Assembly: GCA_028720105.1 (NCBI GenBank)
Contig: JAQYLI010000049.1
Location: 34,503 to 98,502 of the forward strand
DNA from: Oscillospiraceae bacterium
Lineage (GTDB): Bacteria > Bacillota > Clostridia > Oscillospirales > Ruminococcaceae
Length of the DNA: 64,000 bases
Reading direction: 5' to 3'
Part shown: piece after piece, positions 18,351-27,488 of the stretch
How positions within the stretch are numbered: the stretch's first letter is position 1
How the letters are laid out: each line of letters begins with the position of its first letter
The notes under the pieces: model-generated
What the model saw: the letters and a program-made list of their open reading frames with translations, nothing else
What the model was told of the DNA's origin: nothing
Database searches by the model: none
Made by a program: the position numbers and the translations under genes

Positions 18351-19706
18351 ATGGATTTTGACGAGATAGCAGGGCGCGAAATGCCCCACAGCGTTGAGGC
18401 GGAACAGACCGTTTTAGGCGCTGTGCTTATGGATTCGGAGCTTTTAGGCACAGTGATGAACTATGTCAAGCCCGAAAGCTTCTACGTTTCAAAGCACAGG
18501 CAGCTTTTTGCCATTATCATAAGGCTTTTTACCCTTGGCGTCAACTCGGACATCATCACCGTTCTTGACGAGGCGGTGAGAGAGGGCGTTTTCGAGGACT
18601 CGGGCTCGGGCAAGGAATATCTTGCTGCCATTATGGAGGGCGTTCCCACCCTTGCAAACATCGAAAGCTACTGCAAGATCGTTGAGGAGAAGTATTATCT
18701 CCGCTCGCTGGTGGAGGCTGCAAAGACCATTATCGAAAACTGCACGGAGGCTTCCGAGCCTGCTTCTGTGATACTTGATTCCGCTGAGCAGATGATATAT
18801 GACATAAGGCAGGGCAAGGAGGTTGACGGGCTTACTAAGGTGGACGAGGTGCTGCTTGACACTTACGATCACTTAAACCGCATTTCCGGCGTTGACAAGG
18901 AGAAATATCAGGGCGCTAAGTCCGGATATTCTGATCTGGATAACGTTATAAGCGGTCTGAACAAGTCTGACCTGCTTATACTTGCTGCCCGTCCCGGTAT
19001 GGGAAAAACTTCATTTGCGCTTAACATTGCTTCAAATGTATGCAGGAGAAGCGCCGATAAGGAAGTTGTCATATTCTCCCTGGAAATGTCAAAGGAGCAG
19101 CTTGTTACTCGTATGCTTTCGGCGGAGAGCCTTGTGGACAGCGACCATCTTATCAAGGGTAATATTGACGAGAAGGACTGGGAAAAGCTGGCTCAGGGCG
19201 CTGACAGAATGGCGGGTATGAATCTTTATCTTGACGATACGGCGGGCATTACCGTTGTTCAGATGAAGGCGAAGCTCAGACGTCTTAAAAACGTGGGGCT
19301 TGTTATCATCGACTATTTACAGCTGATGAACTCAAGCAAGCGCACCGAAAACAGAGTTAACGAAATTTCCGACATCACAAGACAGTTAAAGCTTATGGCT
19401 AAGGAGCTTAATGTTCCCGTTATCACACTTTCACAGCTGTCACGTTCCGTTGAGTCTCGTCCCGACAAGAGGCCCTTGCTCTCAGACCTGCGTGAGTCGG
19501 GTTCTATCGAGCAGGATGCGGATATCGTTATGTTCCTCTACCGCGACGGCTATTACAACAAGGACAAGGTGGAGGACGTTAATCTTGCGGAATGTATCGT
19601 GGCGAAAAACCGTCACGGTGAGACGGGTACGGTAAATCTCAGGTGGAACGGTCAGTACACACTGTTCCTCAGCGAGGACAGACGGTTTGCACCGTCTGAA
19701 AGCTGA
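18351..19706 (+). CDS. dnaB: Replicative DNA helicase DnaB
   Basis: The 451-residue hexameric fork helicase has an N-terminal helical domain (PHSVEAEQTVLGAVLMD near residue 11) and a RecA-like ATPase domain with Walker A ARPGMGKTS near residue 212, Walker B LVIIDYLQLM, and the conserved SRSVESRPDKRPLLSDLRESG segment. Length is normal and no intein is present. RBS AGAGGAG precedes the ATG. It lies between rplI and tilS. Confidence 0.97.
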   Translation: MDFDEIAGREMPHSVEAEQTVLGAVLMDSELLGTVMNYVKPESFYVSKHRQLFAIIIRLFTLGVNSDIITVLDEAVREGVFEDSGSGKEYLAAIMEGVPTLANIESYCKIVEEKYYLRSLVEAAKTIIENCTEASEPASVILDSAEQMIYDIRQGKEVDGLTKVDEVLLDTYDHLNRISGVDKEKYQGAKSGYSDLDNVISGLNKSDLLILAARPGMGKTSFALNIASNVCRRSADKEVVIFSLEMSKEQLVTRMLSAESLVDSDHLIKGNIDEKDWEKLAQGADRMAGMNLYLDDTAGITVVQMKAKLRRLKNVGLVIIDYLQLMNSSKRTENRVNEISDITRQLKLMAKELNVPVITLSQLSRSVESRPDKRPLLSDLRESGSIEQDADIVMFLYRDGYYNKDKVEDVNLAECIVAKNRHGETGTVNLRWNGQYTLFLSEDRRFAPSES

Positions 19707-19707
19707 T

Positions 19708-21087
19708 ATGGGCGTTATTGATATTGTTCGTGAGACTGTATCACGATATGATATGATACCGAGGGGAAGCAGGGTAATTGCCTGCCTTTCGGGGGGGGCG
19801 GACAGCGTTTGTCTGCTGAGAGTTCTTGAAATGCTGCGAAATGACCTTGGATTTTCCCTTTATGCCGTCCACGTAAATCACTGTCTGCGCGGTGAGGAAA
19901 GCGACAGGGATATGGATTTCTGCAAGAAGCTTTGCGGTGAGCTTCAGATTCCCCTGTCCGTTTATCACGTTGATGTGAAAAGTTACTGCGCCGAAACCGG
20001 TACCTCCACCGAGGAGGGGGCACGCATACTGCGGTACCGGGCTTTTGAAGAGGAGTCAAAAAAGCTTGGCGGTGCCCTTATTGCCACCGCTCACAACAAG
20101 GGGGACAACAGCGAGACTGTTATTTTTAACCTTGCACGGGGCACGGGCATAAGAGGGCTGAGAGGTATTCCCCCTAAAAGGGACGACATTATCCGTCCGC
20201 TCCTTGGGGTCACGAGGGCGGAGATAGAGGATTTTCTTACGGCTCTTGGGCAGGGATATGTGACGGACAGCACTAATCTGACCGAGGACTATTCCCGCAA
20301 CATCATAAGGCACAGGGTGGTTCCCGTGCTTGAGGGGATAAACGGAAATTTTGCCGTGGCTGTTTCCCGTTTGTCCGAAAGTGCTGCTGAGGACGAGGAA
20401 TATTTTGAAAAGCTTCTTAAAGCTATTCCCCATAACGAGATATGCGGATATCCCCCGTCGGTGCGGAAAAGATATATCAGAAAACTTCTTTCGGAGGCAA
20501 ACATTGAATGTTCCTATGAGCGGCTTTCAATTCTTGACGGTATGATGGTCTCTGGAAAAAATGTGAAATACCAGCTTAAAGGAGATATATTTGCCCTGTT
20601 TCGGGACGGTGTTATGGAGATAAAGGCGCTCCCGTCACATGACAAAATTTCCTTTGAAAAAAAGATGGATTTTTTGCAAAATGACGAGATCGTCATTCCC
20701 GAATTTGATAAAACGGTGATAATTCGGAGACTTTGCAATGATATTTTGCAAACGGGCGGTAATGTTCAAAGAAAATTAACAAATCACCTCGTAAGTTGTG
20801 ATAAAATACAAGGTGTTGTTACTTTGCGAAATAAGCGCGACGGCGACAGGATATGCTTTCATAACAGGGGGCTTACCACTAAGCTGAAAAAGCACTTCAA
20901 TGCCCTGAAGCTTTCCGAACAGGAACGTAACTCCGCTCTTGTGATGGAGGACGAGGCAGGGATATTCTGGTGCGAATACGGCGGCGCGGCGGAAAGAGTT
21001 TTCCCCGAAAGCAGCGCTTTCTCCGAAAATATATTTGAAATTTCAGTCAGAAAGACGGCGGATAATGATTACCCAGACTTTAAATAA
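19708..21087 (+). CDS. tilS: tRNA(Ile)-lysidine synthase TilS
   Basis: TilS modifies C34 of the minor tRNA-Ile to lysidine so that it reads AUA. The PP-loop ATP-binding motif SGGADSV is at about residue 28, followed by HCLRGEESDRD and the typical substrate-binding and C-terminal domains, 459 residues in all. The start is uncertain. The ATG at 19708, one base past the dnaB stop, fits the family but has a weak ribosome site; an in-frame TTG at 19687 has GAGGA 8 bases upstream. The two genes are probably coupled. A perfect 7-bp inverted repeat (19680-19697) spans this junction. hpt overlaps its 3' end, as in B. subtilis where tilS precedes hprT and ftsH. Confidence 0.94.
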   Translation: MGVIDIVRETVSRYDMIPRGSRVIACLSGGADSVCLLRVLEMLRNDLGFSLYAVHVNHCLRGEESDRDMDFCKKLCGELQIPLSVYHVDVKSYCAETGTSTEEGARILRYRAFEEESKKLGGALIATAHNKGDNSETVIFNLARGTGIRGLRGIPPKRDDIIRPLLGVTRAEIEDFLTALGQGYVTDSTNLTEDYSRNIIRHRVVPVLEGINGNFAVAVSRLSESAAEDEEYFEKLLKAIPHNEICGYPPSVRKRYIRKLLSEANIECSYERLSILDGMMVSGKNVKYQLKGDIFALFRDGVMEIKALPSHDKISFEKKMDFLQNDEIVIPEFDKTVIIRRLCNDILQTGGNVQRKLTNHLVSCDKIQGVVTLRNKRDGDRICFHNRGLTTKLKKHFNALKLSEQERNSALVMEDEAGIFWCEYGGAAERVFPESSAFSENIFEISVRKTADNDYPDFK

Positions 21088-21616
21088 CTACGGCTACAGC
21101 GGAATTAAGCGGGAGCTTTTTTCCGCCGCCGAAATAAAGGAAAAAATTTCCGAAGCAGGAAGGAAGATATCCGAAGATTATGCGGGTAAGCCCCTTTTGC
21201 TCATCAGCGTTCTCAAGGGCTCCTTCGTGTTCCTGGCAGACCTGTGCAGGGCGGTGGAAATTCCCTGTGAGATAGGCTTTATGTCTGCTTCAAGCTATGG
21301 AAACAATACGGTTTCCTCGGGAAATGTGAAAATCACTCTCGACATTGACAGGGATATTTCAAAATATCACGTTGTCATTGCCGAGGATATTATAGATACG
21401 GGCAGGACTCTCGCAAGCATTTGCGAGCTGCTTCGTGAGCGGCACCCCCTTTCCCTCAGCGTTTACACTCTTCTGGACAAGCCCTCCCGCCGTGAGGTGG
21501 ACTTTTCGGCGGATCACAGCCTGTTTACCGTTCCCGACCTGTTTGTGGTGGGCTATGGTCTGGACTGCGGGGAGAAATTCAGAAATCTTCCCTATATTGC
21601 GGAGGCAGAACTATAA
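21065..21616 (+). CDS. hpt: Hypoxanthine phosphoribosyltransferase
   Basis: This 183-residue purine salvage enzyme makes IMP or GMP from hypoxanthine or guanine and PRPP. The PRPP-binding motif VIAEDIIDTGRTL is near residue 105, and LLISVLKGSFVFLADL near residue 40 is the usual HPRT strand. The ATG at 21065 overlaps the end of tilS by 23 bases; the longer open frame from 21035 has no extra conserved sequence. The tilS-hpt-ftsH order is conserved across Firmicutes. Confidence 0.95.
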   Translation: MITQTLNNYGYSGIKRELFSAAEIKEKISEAGRKISEDYAGKPLLLISVLKGSFVFLADLCRAVEIPCEIGFMSASSYGNNTVSSGNVKITLDIDRDISKYHVVIAEDIIDTGRTLASICELLRERHPLSLSVYTLLDKPSRREVDFSADHSLFTVPDLFVVGYGLDCGEKFRNLPYIAEAEL

Positions 21617-21682
21617 TCCAAGCGGCGCACTATTTTTACTCACGGGGCGGTATCTCCCGTATCAAGAAAGGAAAATCAGCAG

Positions 21683-23683
21683 ATGAAAAAAGGCAGCGGT
21701 TTATTTATTTACATTATAATAGCCATTGTTCTGATGTTTTCAATGGTCTATTTCCTGAGACAGTCGTCTCAGCCAAAATCGGAATACACATATTCCCAGA
21801 TAATGGAATATTTTGATAATTATGAGGTATCAAAATACACCTTCGACCTGGGCACTGGCGAGCTGGAAATGACGGTCAACACCGCCGAGGGCAGCAAGGA
21901 CATCAAGTACACTGTTCCCAATGTCAGCATTTTCATTGACGAAATTCAGTACGCAAGCGGCGGCGAGGACAATTACCGCGAGGCTTACAACAAGCTTCAC
22001 CCCGACGCTCCTCTCAGTCAGGAATACTATAAAATTCAGGACAACACCTGGCTTTACAACGTTCTCCCCTCCCTCGTTCTCATTATCCTTATGGTGGCGC
22101 TGTTCATCTTTATGATGAGACAGGCAGGCGGCGGAACCAAACTCAACAACTTCGGTAAGGCAAATATCAAAAATCAGTCCAAGAAGAAAAACACCTTTAA
22201 GGATGTGGCAGGAGCTGACGAGGAAAAGCAGGAACTTGCCGAGATAGTTGACTTTCTTAAAAATCCAAAGAAATACAATGACATAGGCGCAAGAATTCCC
22301 AAGGGCGTTCTCCTTATGGGACCTCCGGGTACAGGTAAGACCCTGCTTGCCAAGGCTGTTGCAGGCGAGGCAGGCGTTCCCTTCTTCTCCATTTCAGGTT
22401 CGGACTTCGTTGAGATGTTCGTGGGCGTGGGTGCAAGCCGTGTAAGAGATCTTTTTGAGACTGCTAAGAAAAATGCTCCCGCTATCGTTTTCATTGACGA
22501 GATCGACGCTGTAGGACGTCAGAGAGGTGCAGGACTGGGCGGCGGTCACGATGAGCGTGAGCAGACCCTTAACCAGCTCCTTGTTGAGATGGACGGCTTT
22601 GAGGGCAACGAGGGCGTTATCGTTATTGCTGCAACGAACAGACGTGATATCCTCGACCCTGCGCTGCTTCGTCCCGGTCGTTTCGACAGAGAGGTTATGG
22701 TTGGTTATCCCGATGTTAAGGGCAGAGAGGAAATTCTCAAGGTCCACGCCAAGAACAAGCCTCTTGCTCCCGATGTAGACCTTAAGGTAATTGCCAAGAC
22801 TACTCAGTTCTTCACAGGTGCAGACCTGGAAAATCTGCTTAATGAGGCCGCTCTTCTTGCTGCACGTCACGACAGGCGGGCTATCACCGAGGAGGATATC
22901 GAGGAGGCTACTCTCAAGGTTATTGCAGGTCCCGAAAAGAAATCTGCTCTTGTTACAGACCGTGACAAGAAGATAACCGCATTCCACGAGGCAGGTCACG
23001 CTGTTGCGGCTTATTATCTTCCCGAGTGCGAGAAGGTTCATCAGGTCACTACTATTCAGCGTGGTCAGGCTGCGGGTCTTACGGTTTGCCGTCCCGAGAC
23101 TGACGACAATCACGTTACTAAGGGAAAGATGTATCAGGACATCATTATGACAATGGGCGGACGTGTTTCTGAGGCCCTCAGCTTTGACGATGTATGCACA
23201 GGCGCTTCGGGCGACATTCAGCAGGCTACTAAGCGGGCTCGTGCGATGGTAACTCAGTACGGTTTCTCCGAAAAGCTGGGTCCCGTTCAGTACGGCGGCG
23301 GCAACAATGAGGTTTTCCTGGGCAGGGATTACGGTCACACCACCGATTACAGTGAGTCTACCGCTGCTCTGATTGACGAGGAGGTCAAGAGCATTATTAC
23401 TAAGGCTTACAAGGAATGCGAGGCGCTTCTCAAGGAGCATTACGACAAGGTTAAGGAGCTTGGTGAGTACCTTATCGAATATGAGAAGATCGACGGTAAC
23501 GATTTTGAAAAGCTCATGAAGGGCGAACTCAAGTGGGAAAAGAACGAAAAGAAGCCCGAGGATAAGGCTGACGAGACAGAAGAAAAAACAGAAGAGACTA
23601 AGGCTGAGACTGAGGTAAACGCTGACGTTAAGGATAAGACAGAAGAAAAGTCCGAGGATAAGGCCGAGGATAACAAAGAATAA
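21683..23683 (+). CDS. ftsH: ATP-dependent zinc metalloprotease FtsH
   Basis: FtsH is a membrane-anchored hexameric protease for damaged membrane and cytosolic proteins. Two membrane helices (about residues 7-27 and 125-147) flank an extracytoplasmic domain; the AAA domain has Walker A GPPGTGKT near residue 213 and the peptidase site HEAGH near 435. The 666 residues include a C-terminal tail of about 55 residues rich in Glu, Lys, Asp and Thr, more acidic and repetitive than usual. GAAAGGAAA precedes the ATG. The gene ends the long plus-strand run and is followed by a terminator. Confidence 0.97.
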   Translation: MKKGSGLFIYIIIAIVLMFSMVYFLRQSSQPKSEYTYSQIMEYFDNYEVSKYTFDLGTGELEMTVNTAEGSKDIKYTVPNVSIFIDEIQYASGGEDNYREAYNKLHPDAPLSQEYYKIQDNTWLYNVLPSLVLIILMVALFIFMMRQAGGGTKLNNFGKANIKNQSKKKNTFKDVAGADEEKQELAEIVDFLKNPKKYNDIGARIPKGVLLMGPPGTGKTLLAKAVAGEAGVPFFSISGSDFVEMFVGVGASRVRDLFETAKKNAPAIVFIDEIDAVGRQRGAGLGGGHDEREQTLNQLLVEMDGFEGNEGVIVIAATNRRDILDPALLRPGRFDREVMVGYPDVKGREEILKVHAKNKPLAPDVDLKVIAKTTQFFTGADLENLLNEAALLAARHDRRAITEEDIEEATLKVIAGPEKKSALVTDRDKKITAFHEAGHAVAAYYLPECEKVHQVTTIQRGQAAGLTVCRPETDDNHVTKGKMYQDIIMTMGGRVSEALSFDDVCTGASGDIQQATKRARAMVTQYGFSEKLGPVQYGGGNNEVFLGRDYGHTTDYSESTAALIDEEVKSIITKAYKECEALLKEHYDKVKELGEYLIEYEKIDGNDFEKLMKGELKWEKNEKKPEDKADETEEKTEETKAETEVNADVKDKTEEKSEDKAEDNKE

Positions 23684-23687
23684 TTTC

Positions 23688-23721
23688 AAAGCTCCGAATC
23701 GAAAAGGTTCGGAGCTTTTTT
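23688..23721 (+). terminator. Terminator of ftsH
   Basis: An 11-bp stem (23688-23698 with 23708-23718) is followed by a T run. It lies 5 bases after the ftsH stop. Confidence 0.9.
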
Positions 23722-23728
23722 ATGGGCA

Positions 23729-23771
23729 GAAAAATGCCGCACATCATTTTTCTTAAAATGATGTGCGGCAT
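23729..23771 (-). terminator. Terminator of the pfl operon
   Basis: A perfect 17-bp stem (23734-23750 with 23755-23771) with a 4-base loop is followed on the minus strand by TTTTTC. It sits directly after pflA and back-to-back with the ftsH terminator. Confidence 0.88.
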
Positions 23772-23774
23772 AAA

Positions 23775-24542
23775 TTATTTGCTGTTTCGTTCAGCTATAA
23801 GTCCGTCTTTTATTCCCTGCATTATAACATCTCTTGCCTTGACAGCTTCTTCCTTGGGAAGAGGTTCAACGTCTGCAAGAGCGTAGTCAATGCCGAGATT
23901 TTTGTACTTCACCTTGCCCATATCGTGGTAGGGAAGAACATCAAGGGCTTTGACGGATTTCAGTCCCGAGATGAAAACGCCAAGCTGATGAAGATACTTG
24001 TCATTCTGAGTAATGCCCGGAACGACAACGTGACGTATCCACAGTTCCTTTTTCTTTGCGCTTGCGTATTTTGCAAAGGCAAGAATATTTTTGTTGCTCT
24101 GACCTGTGAGCTTCTTATGCTCCTCGTCATCTATGTGCTTGATATCAAGCATTATAACGTCGGTTACGTCCATAAGCCTGTCCACAGCGGAAGTGTCATT
24201 GGGATTGAAGGTAATGCCTGAGGTGTCGAGACAGGTGTGTATGCCCCGCTCCTTTGCCTTTTCAAAAAGCTCTGTGAGGAAGGGCAGCTGCGCCATAGGC
24301 TCGCCGCCTGTGCAGGTAATTCCTCCGCCCTTCAGAAACTCCTTTACGCCGTCGTACATATTAAGTATTTCCTCGGCGGTCACTGCCTTGCCTACATCGT
24401 TTGTATCGGTGTGGAACTCCCAGGTGTCGGGATTGTGGCAGTATAGGCACCTCATTGGGCACCCCTGGAAAAAGACGACGAACCTGATACCGGGTCCGTC
24501 GACTGTTCCGAACGATTCAGTTGAATGAATGAAGCCGTTCAT
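23775..24542 (-). CDS. pflA: Pyruvate formate-lyase activating enzyme
   Basis: This 255-residue radical SAM enzyme generates the glycyl radical on pyruvate formate-lyase. The [4Fe-4S] cluster Cys are C28, C32 and C35 (GCPMRCLYCHNPD), and GGGITCTGGEPMAQ is the SAM-binding GGE motif. Length is normal. It is 12 bases downstream of the separate glycyl-radical domain gene, with no clear ribosome site, so translation is probably coupled. Its substrate here should be that 80-residue protein rather than a full-length enzyme. Confidence 0.95.
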   Translation of the reverse strand: MNGFIHSTESFGTVDGPGIRFVVFFQGCPMRCLYCHNPDTWEFHTDTNDVGKAVTAEEILNMYDGVKEFLKGGGITCTGGEPMAQLPFLTELFEKAKERGIHTCLDTSGITFNPNDTSAVDRLMDVTDVIMLDIKHIDDEEHKKLTGQSNKNILAFAKYASAKKKELWIRHVVVPGITQNDKYLHQLGVFISGLKSVKALDVLPYHDMGKVKYKNLGIDYALADVEPLPKEEAVKARDVIMQGIKDGLIAERNSK

Positions 24543-24554
24543 AAGCTTTGGGGA

Positions 24555-24797
24555 TTACAGGGAAGCGTGGAATGTTCTTGAGATAACGTCGTCCTGCTGC
24601 TCCTTAGTGAGCTTGATGAAGTTTACAGCGTATCCCGATACACGGATAGTGAGCTGGGGATAGTTCTCGGGGTGCTTCTGAGCATCGAGGAGAGTATCTC
24701 TTGTGAACACGTTAACGTTAAGGTGGTGGCCGCCCTTGGTTGCATAACCGTCAAGAAGACCTATGAGGTTGTTTATCTGCTGTGCATTTGCTGCCAT
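24555..24797 (-). CDS. Separate glycyl-radical domain of pyruvate formate-lyase (GrcA-like)
   Basis: The 80-residue protein is the C-terminal glycyl-radical domain that is normally fused to PFL. The radical motif RVSGYAVNF places the radical Gly at residue 55, and [15 protein letters not shown] and YPQLT match the usual PFL C-terminus in order. The ATG at 24797 has AAAGGAG 9 bases upstream. In E. coli GrcA (YfiD) is a spare domain that rescues oxygen-cleaved PFL; here the main PFL gene lacks this domain, so the protein should be essential for activity. It lies between the PFL body and pflA. A TATAAT (24826-24831, minus) just upstream has no good -35. Confidence 0.93.
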   Translation of the reverse strand: MAANAQQINNLIGLLDGYATKGGHHLNVNVFTRDTLLDAQKHPENYPQLTIRVSGYAVNFIKLTKEQQDDVISRTFHASL

Positions 24798-24887
24798 AGT
24801 AAAAACTCCTTTCAAAACAGGTTAAATTATACTCGGTTAGTGTACTTTCTATATGCTAAATATAACACATAGATGTGTTCTTTTTAT

Positions 24888-24922
24888 GCCGACAGTCTTA
24901 ACATTTTGTAAAGACTGTCGGC
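24888..24922 (-). other. Hairpin between the PFL body and its glycyl-radical domain
   Basis: A perfect 12-bp stem (24888-24899 with 24911-24922) is followed on the minus strand by ATAAAAAG, not a T run, so it may stabilise or attenuate rather than terminate. A second 7-bp palindrome (AACACAT/ATGTGTT, 24864-24879) follows. Together they could set different levels of the two halves. Confidence 0.6.
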
Positions 24923-24937
24923 TCAAAGTTTCTGTTC

Positions 24938-24985
24938 GGACAGATTTATCTGTGGATAGATTTATCTGTGGACAGATTTATCTGT
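24938..24985. repeat. Three tandem 16-bp palindromic repeats at the end of the PFL body
   Basis: GGACAGATTTATCTGT, GGATAGATTTATCTGT and GGACAGATTTATCTGT follow each other exactly (24938-24953, 24954-24969, 24970-24985). Each unit contains the palindrome ACAGATTTATCTGT or a near copy. The third unit supplies the last codons and stop of the PFL body gene. Confidence 0.9.
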
Positions 24986-27068
24986 CATTGTCGCTGGTGT
25001 TGGGGATATTAGCGCAGGAGGGGCAGAGAGCATCGATATCGAGATCGCCCACAAATACGCCACCGTCCTTACCGAGAGCATCGGGAATGATGGAGAAGGT
25101 ATTGGAGATACCGTCCTGTGCGTTGGAGAACTGGAGCTTGGATACAGAGGAGAGAGATGCGGAAGCACCGTGTGTATCTCTGCCGTGCATAGGGTTAGCA
25201 CCGGGTGCAAGAGGCACACCGAGCTTACGTCCGTCGGGTGTAGAGCCTGTCTTCTTACCGTAAACTACGTTGGAGGTAATTGTGAGGATAGAAGTGGTGG
25301 GAACACCGTTTCTGTATGTGTGCTGCTGACGGATCTTGTTCATAAATCTGTTGAGGATATCCTCTGCGATCTCGTCAACACGGTCATCATCGTTGCCGTA
25401 CTTGGGGAAGTCGCCCTCGATCTCGTAATCAACAACAATACCCTGCTCGTTTCTGATGGTCTTTACCTTAGCGTACTTGATAGCGGAGAGGGAGTCTGCT
25501 ACAACGGAGATACCTGCGATACCTGTTGCGAAGTATCTCTTTACTTCTCTGTCGTGAAGAGCCATCTGGAGGCTCTCGTAGCAGTACTTGTCGTGCATAT
25601 AGTGAATGATGTTGAGGGTGTTTACATAAAGCTCTGCGAGCCATGTCATCATATCATCGTACTTCTCCATAACCTCGTCAAAGTCAAGGTACTCGGAGGT
25701 AATGGGTCTGAACTTTGTAGCAACCTGAACGCCGCTGATCTCGTCTACGCCGCCGTTGATAGCGTAAAGAAGGCACTTAGCCAGGTTTGCTCTTGCGCCG
25801 AAGAACTGCATTTCCTTGCCGACTCTCATAGAGGATACGCAGCAAGCGATAGCGTAGTCATCGCCGTGAGTTACTCTCATAAGGTCATCGTTCTCGTACT
25901 GAATGGAAGATGTGTTGATGGAGATCTTAGCGCAGTATGCCTTCCAACCGGCGGGAAGTCTTGTGGACCAGAGAACAGTCATATTAGGCTCGGGAGATGT
26001 GCCCAGGTTCTCGAGAGTATGGAGGTAACGGAAGCTGGTCTTTGTAACCATATGTCTGCCGTCGATGCCCATACCGCCCAGGGACTCTGTTACCCACTGG
26101 GGATCACCGGAGAAGAGTGCGTTATACTCGGGTGTTCTTGCAAATCTTACGAGACGGAGCTTCATGATGAAGTGGTCGATAAGCTCCTGTGCCTCAACCT
26201 CGGTGATCCTGCCGAGCTTGAAGTCTCTCTCAAAGTAGATATCGAGGAATGTGGAGGTACGTCCGAGGGACATTGCTGCACCGTTCTGATCCTTTACAGC
26301 GCCCAGGTAGCCGAAGTATACAGCCTGAACTGCTTCCTTAGCTGTAACTGCGGGCTTGGAAATATCGCAGCCGTAGATCTCAGCCATCTTCTTGAGGTTC
26401 TCAAGAGCTCTGATCTGCTCAGCGATCTCCTCTCTTGCGCGGATCTTTTCCTCGGTCATGGGGCAGGTGTAGAAAGCCTTCTGCTCCTTCTTGTCCTCGA
26501 TAAGTCTGTCAACACCGTACAGAGCAACACGTCTGTAGTCGCCGATAATTCTTCCTCTTCCGTATGCGTCGGGAAGACCTGTGAGGATATGAGCGGTTCT
26601 TGCTGCTCTCATTTCGGGTGTGTATACATCGAATACGCCTGCGTTATGGGTCTTGCGGTATTCGGTGAAGATGTGCTTGATCTCGGGGTCGATGGTATAG
26701 CCGTTGTCGGAGCAAGCCTTCTCAGCCATTCTGAGGCCGCCGTAGGGCATAAGTGCTCTCTTGAAGGGCTTGTCTGTCTGGAGACCTACGATCTGCTCCA
26801 GATCCTTTTCAATATAGCCTGCGCCGTGAGATACGAGAGAGGATACTACCTTTGTATCCATATCGAGAACGCCGCCTGCTTCTCTTTCCTTCTTCGCAAG
26901 CTCCATTACGTCAGCCCAGAGCTTCTTGGTAGCGTCTGTGGGATCTGCAAGGAAGCTTTCGTCGCCGTCATAGGGAGTGTAGTTCTTCTGGATAAAGTCA
27001 CGGACATTGATCTCCTTTGTCCACTGACCGCCCTTGAAGCCTTCCCATTCCTGTGGCATCTGATTCAT
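24978..27068 (-). CDS. pflB: Pyruvate formate-lyase body lacking the glycyl-radical domain
   Basis: PFL splits pyruvate with CoA into acetyl-CoA and formate. The 696 residues start [16 protein letters not shown] and keep the catalytic Cys-Cys pair in [10 protein letters not shown] (about residue 409). A full-length enzyme has about 740-760 residues and ends with the RVSGYA domain. This one stops after [16 protein letters not shown] plus a few residues, exactly where that domain should begin, and the domain is encoded 180 bases downstream as its own gene. GGAGG precedes the ATG. Nothing suggests decay: the frame is intact and the rest is well conserved. Promoter at 27349-27377 with a roughly 270-base leader. 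Confidence 0.95.
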   Translation of the reverse strand: MNQMPQEWEGFKGGQWTKEINVRDFIQKNYTPYDGDESFLADPTDATKKLWADVMELAKKEREAGGVLDMDTKVVSSLVSHGAGYIEKDLEQIVGLQTDKPFKRALMPYGGLRMAEKACSDNGYTIDPEIKHIFTEYRKTHNAGVFDVYTPEMRAARTAHILTGLPDAYGRGRIIGDYRRVALYGVDRLIEDKKEQKAFYTCPMTEEKIRAREEIAEQIRALENLKKMAEIYGCDISKPAVTAKEAVQAVYFGYLGAVKDQNGAAMSLGRTSTFLDIYFERDFKLGRITEVEAQELIDHFIMKLRLVRFARTPEYNALFSGDPQWVTESLGGMGIDGRHMVTKTSFRYLHTLENLGTSPEPNMTVLWSTRLPAGWKAYCAKISINTSSIQYENDDLMRVTHGDDYAIACCVSSMRVGKEMQFFGARANLAKCLLYAINGGVDEISGVQVATKFRPITSEYLDFDEVMEKYDDMMTWLAELYVNTLNIIHYMHDKYCYESLQMALHDREVKRYFATGIAGISVVADSLSAIKYAKVKTIRNEQGIVVDYEIEGDFPKYGNDDDRVDEIAEDILNRFMNKIRQQHTYRNGVPTTSILTITSNVVYGKKTGSTPDGRKLGVPLAPGANPMHGRDTHGASASLSSVSKLQFSNAQDGISNTFSIIPDALGKDGGVFVGDLDIDALCPSCANIPNTSDNDR

Positions 27069-27348
27069 AGTTTATTTTCCTCCTTCAATCTTTCGCACCG
27101 CCCTTATGAGGCTGTGCGAAGCTATCTTCTGTGCTGTCCTTATGGGACGCACAAAGCTAAAAAGTAATTAGAATATGCCGTTATGTACAAAAATGCACAT
27201 AAGATTTTATAACAGACCCCTGTAAATTAGACATTCACATAAAAGGATCCGATAAACTATACTCAATCGGTATCATTTTAATACCCAAAAAAACAAACCT
27301 TTTTGCCTTTCGGCAGAGGATTTTGTCCGCTTATTTAGCTTCATTATT
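27069..27348 (-). promoter_or_regulatory. Long structured leader of the pfl operon
   Basis: About 270 bases separate the promoter from pflB. Next to the ribosome site are two consecutive hairpins that look duplicated: 27094-27118 (CGCAC/GTGCG) and 27130-27153 (TGTGC/GCACA), each with CCTTATG in the loop region and each followed by AAGCT on the plus strand. Upstream lies an imperfect palindrome TTATGTAC...GCACATAA (27183-27204). No gene is seen. An anaerobic or redox control element is plausible but not shown. Confidence 0.5.
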
Positions 27349-27377
27349 ATGATACAACATATGCACACATTTGTCAA
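27349..27377 (-). promoter_or_regulatory. Promoter of the pfl operon
   Basis: Minus strand TTGACA (27372-27377), 17-base spacer, TATCAT (27349-27354). Confidence 0.75.
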
Positions 27378-27429
27378 GTGGTTTTTATGTTATTTTGGCA
27401 ATTTTCATAAAAAATTGACCTCCATTTCA

Positions 27430-27464
27430 CCGAAAACAACAGCCGCCGATACGAGATCGGCGGC
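27430..27464 (-). terminator. Terminator of the giant repeat-protein gene
   Basis: A 9-bp GC-rich stem (27442-27450 with 27456-27464) is followed on the minus strand by TGTTGTTTTCGG. It lies 25 bases past the stop codon of the 1573-residue gene. Confidence 0.7.
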
Positions 27465-27488
27465 ATATGGTTTATTTACGGATAAATT

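Noticed and set aside
22394..23689. A 431-codon open frame opposite ftsH, and similar long frames opposite gdpP, rnj and glgD
   Set aside because: All mirror well-identified genes in codon-biased regions and show no family features.
24816..24977. PFL split as a frameshift or pseudogene
   Set aside because: The gap has no leftover coding sequence joining the halves, the second half has its own ATG and strong ribosome site, and both halves are well conserved.
25170..27167. A 665-codon open frame on the plus strand opposite pflB
   Set aside because: It is the shadow of a highly biased gene on the other strand; the translation has no recognisable domain and no ribosome site, while pflB is certain.
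27183..27204. Rex operator upstream of pflB
   Set aside because: The palindrome TTATGTAC...GCACATAA does not match the Rex consensus, and it lies inside the leader, well past the promoter.
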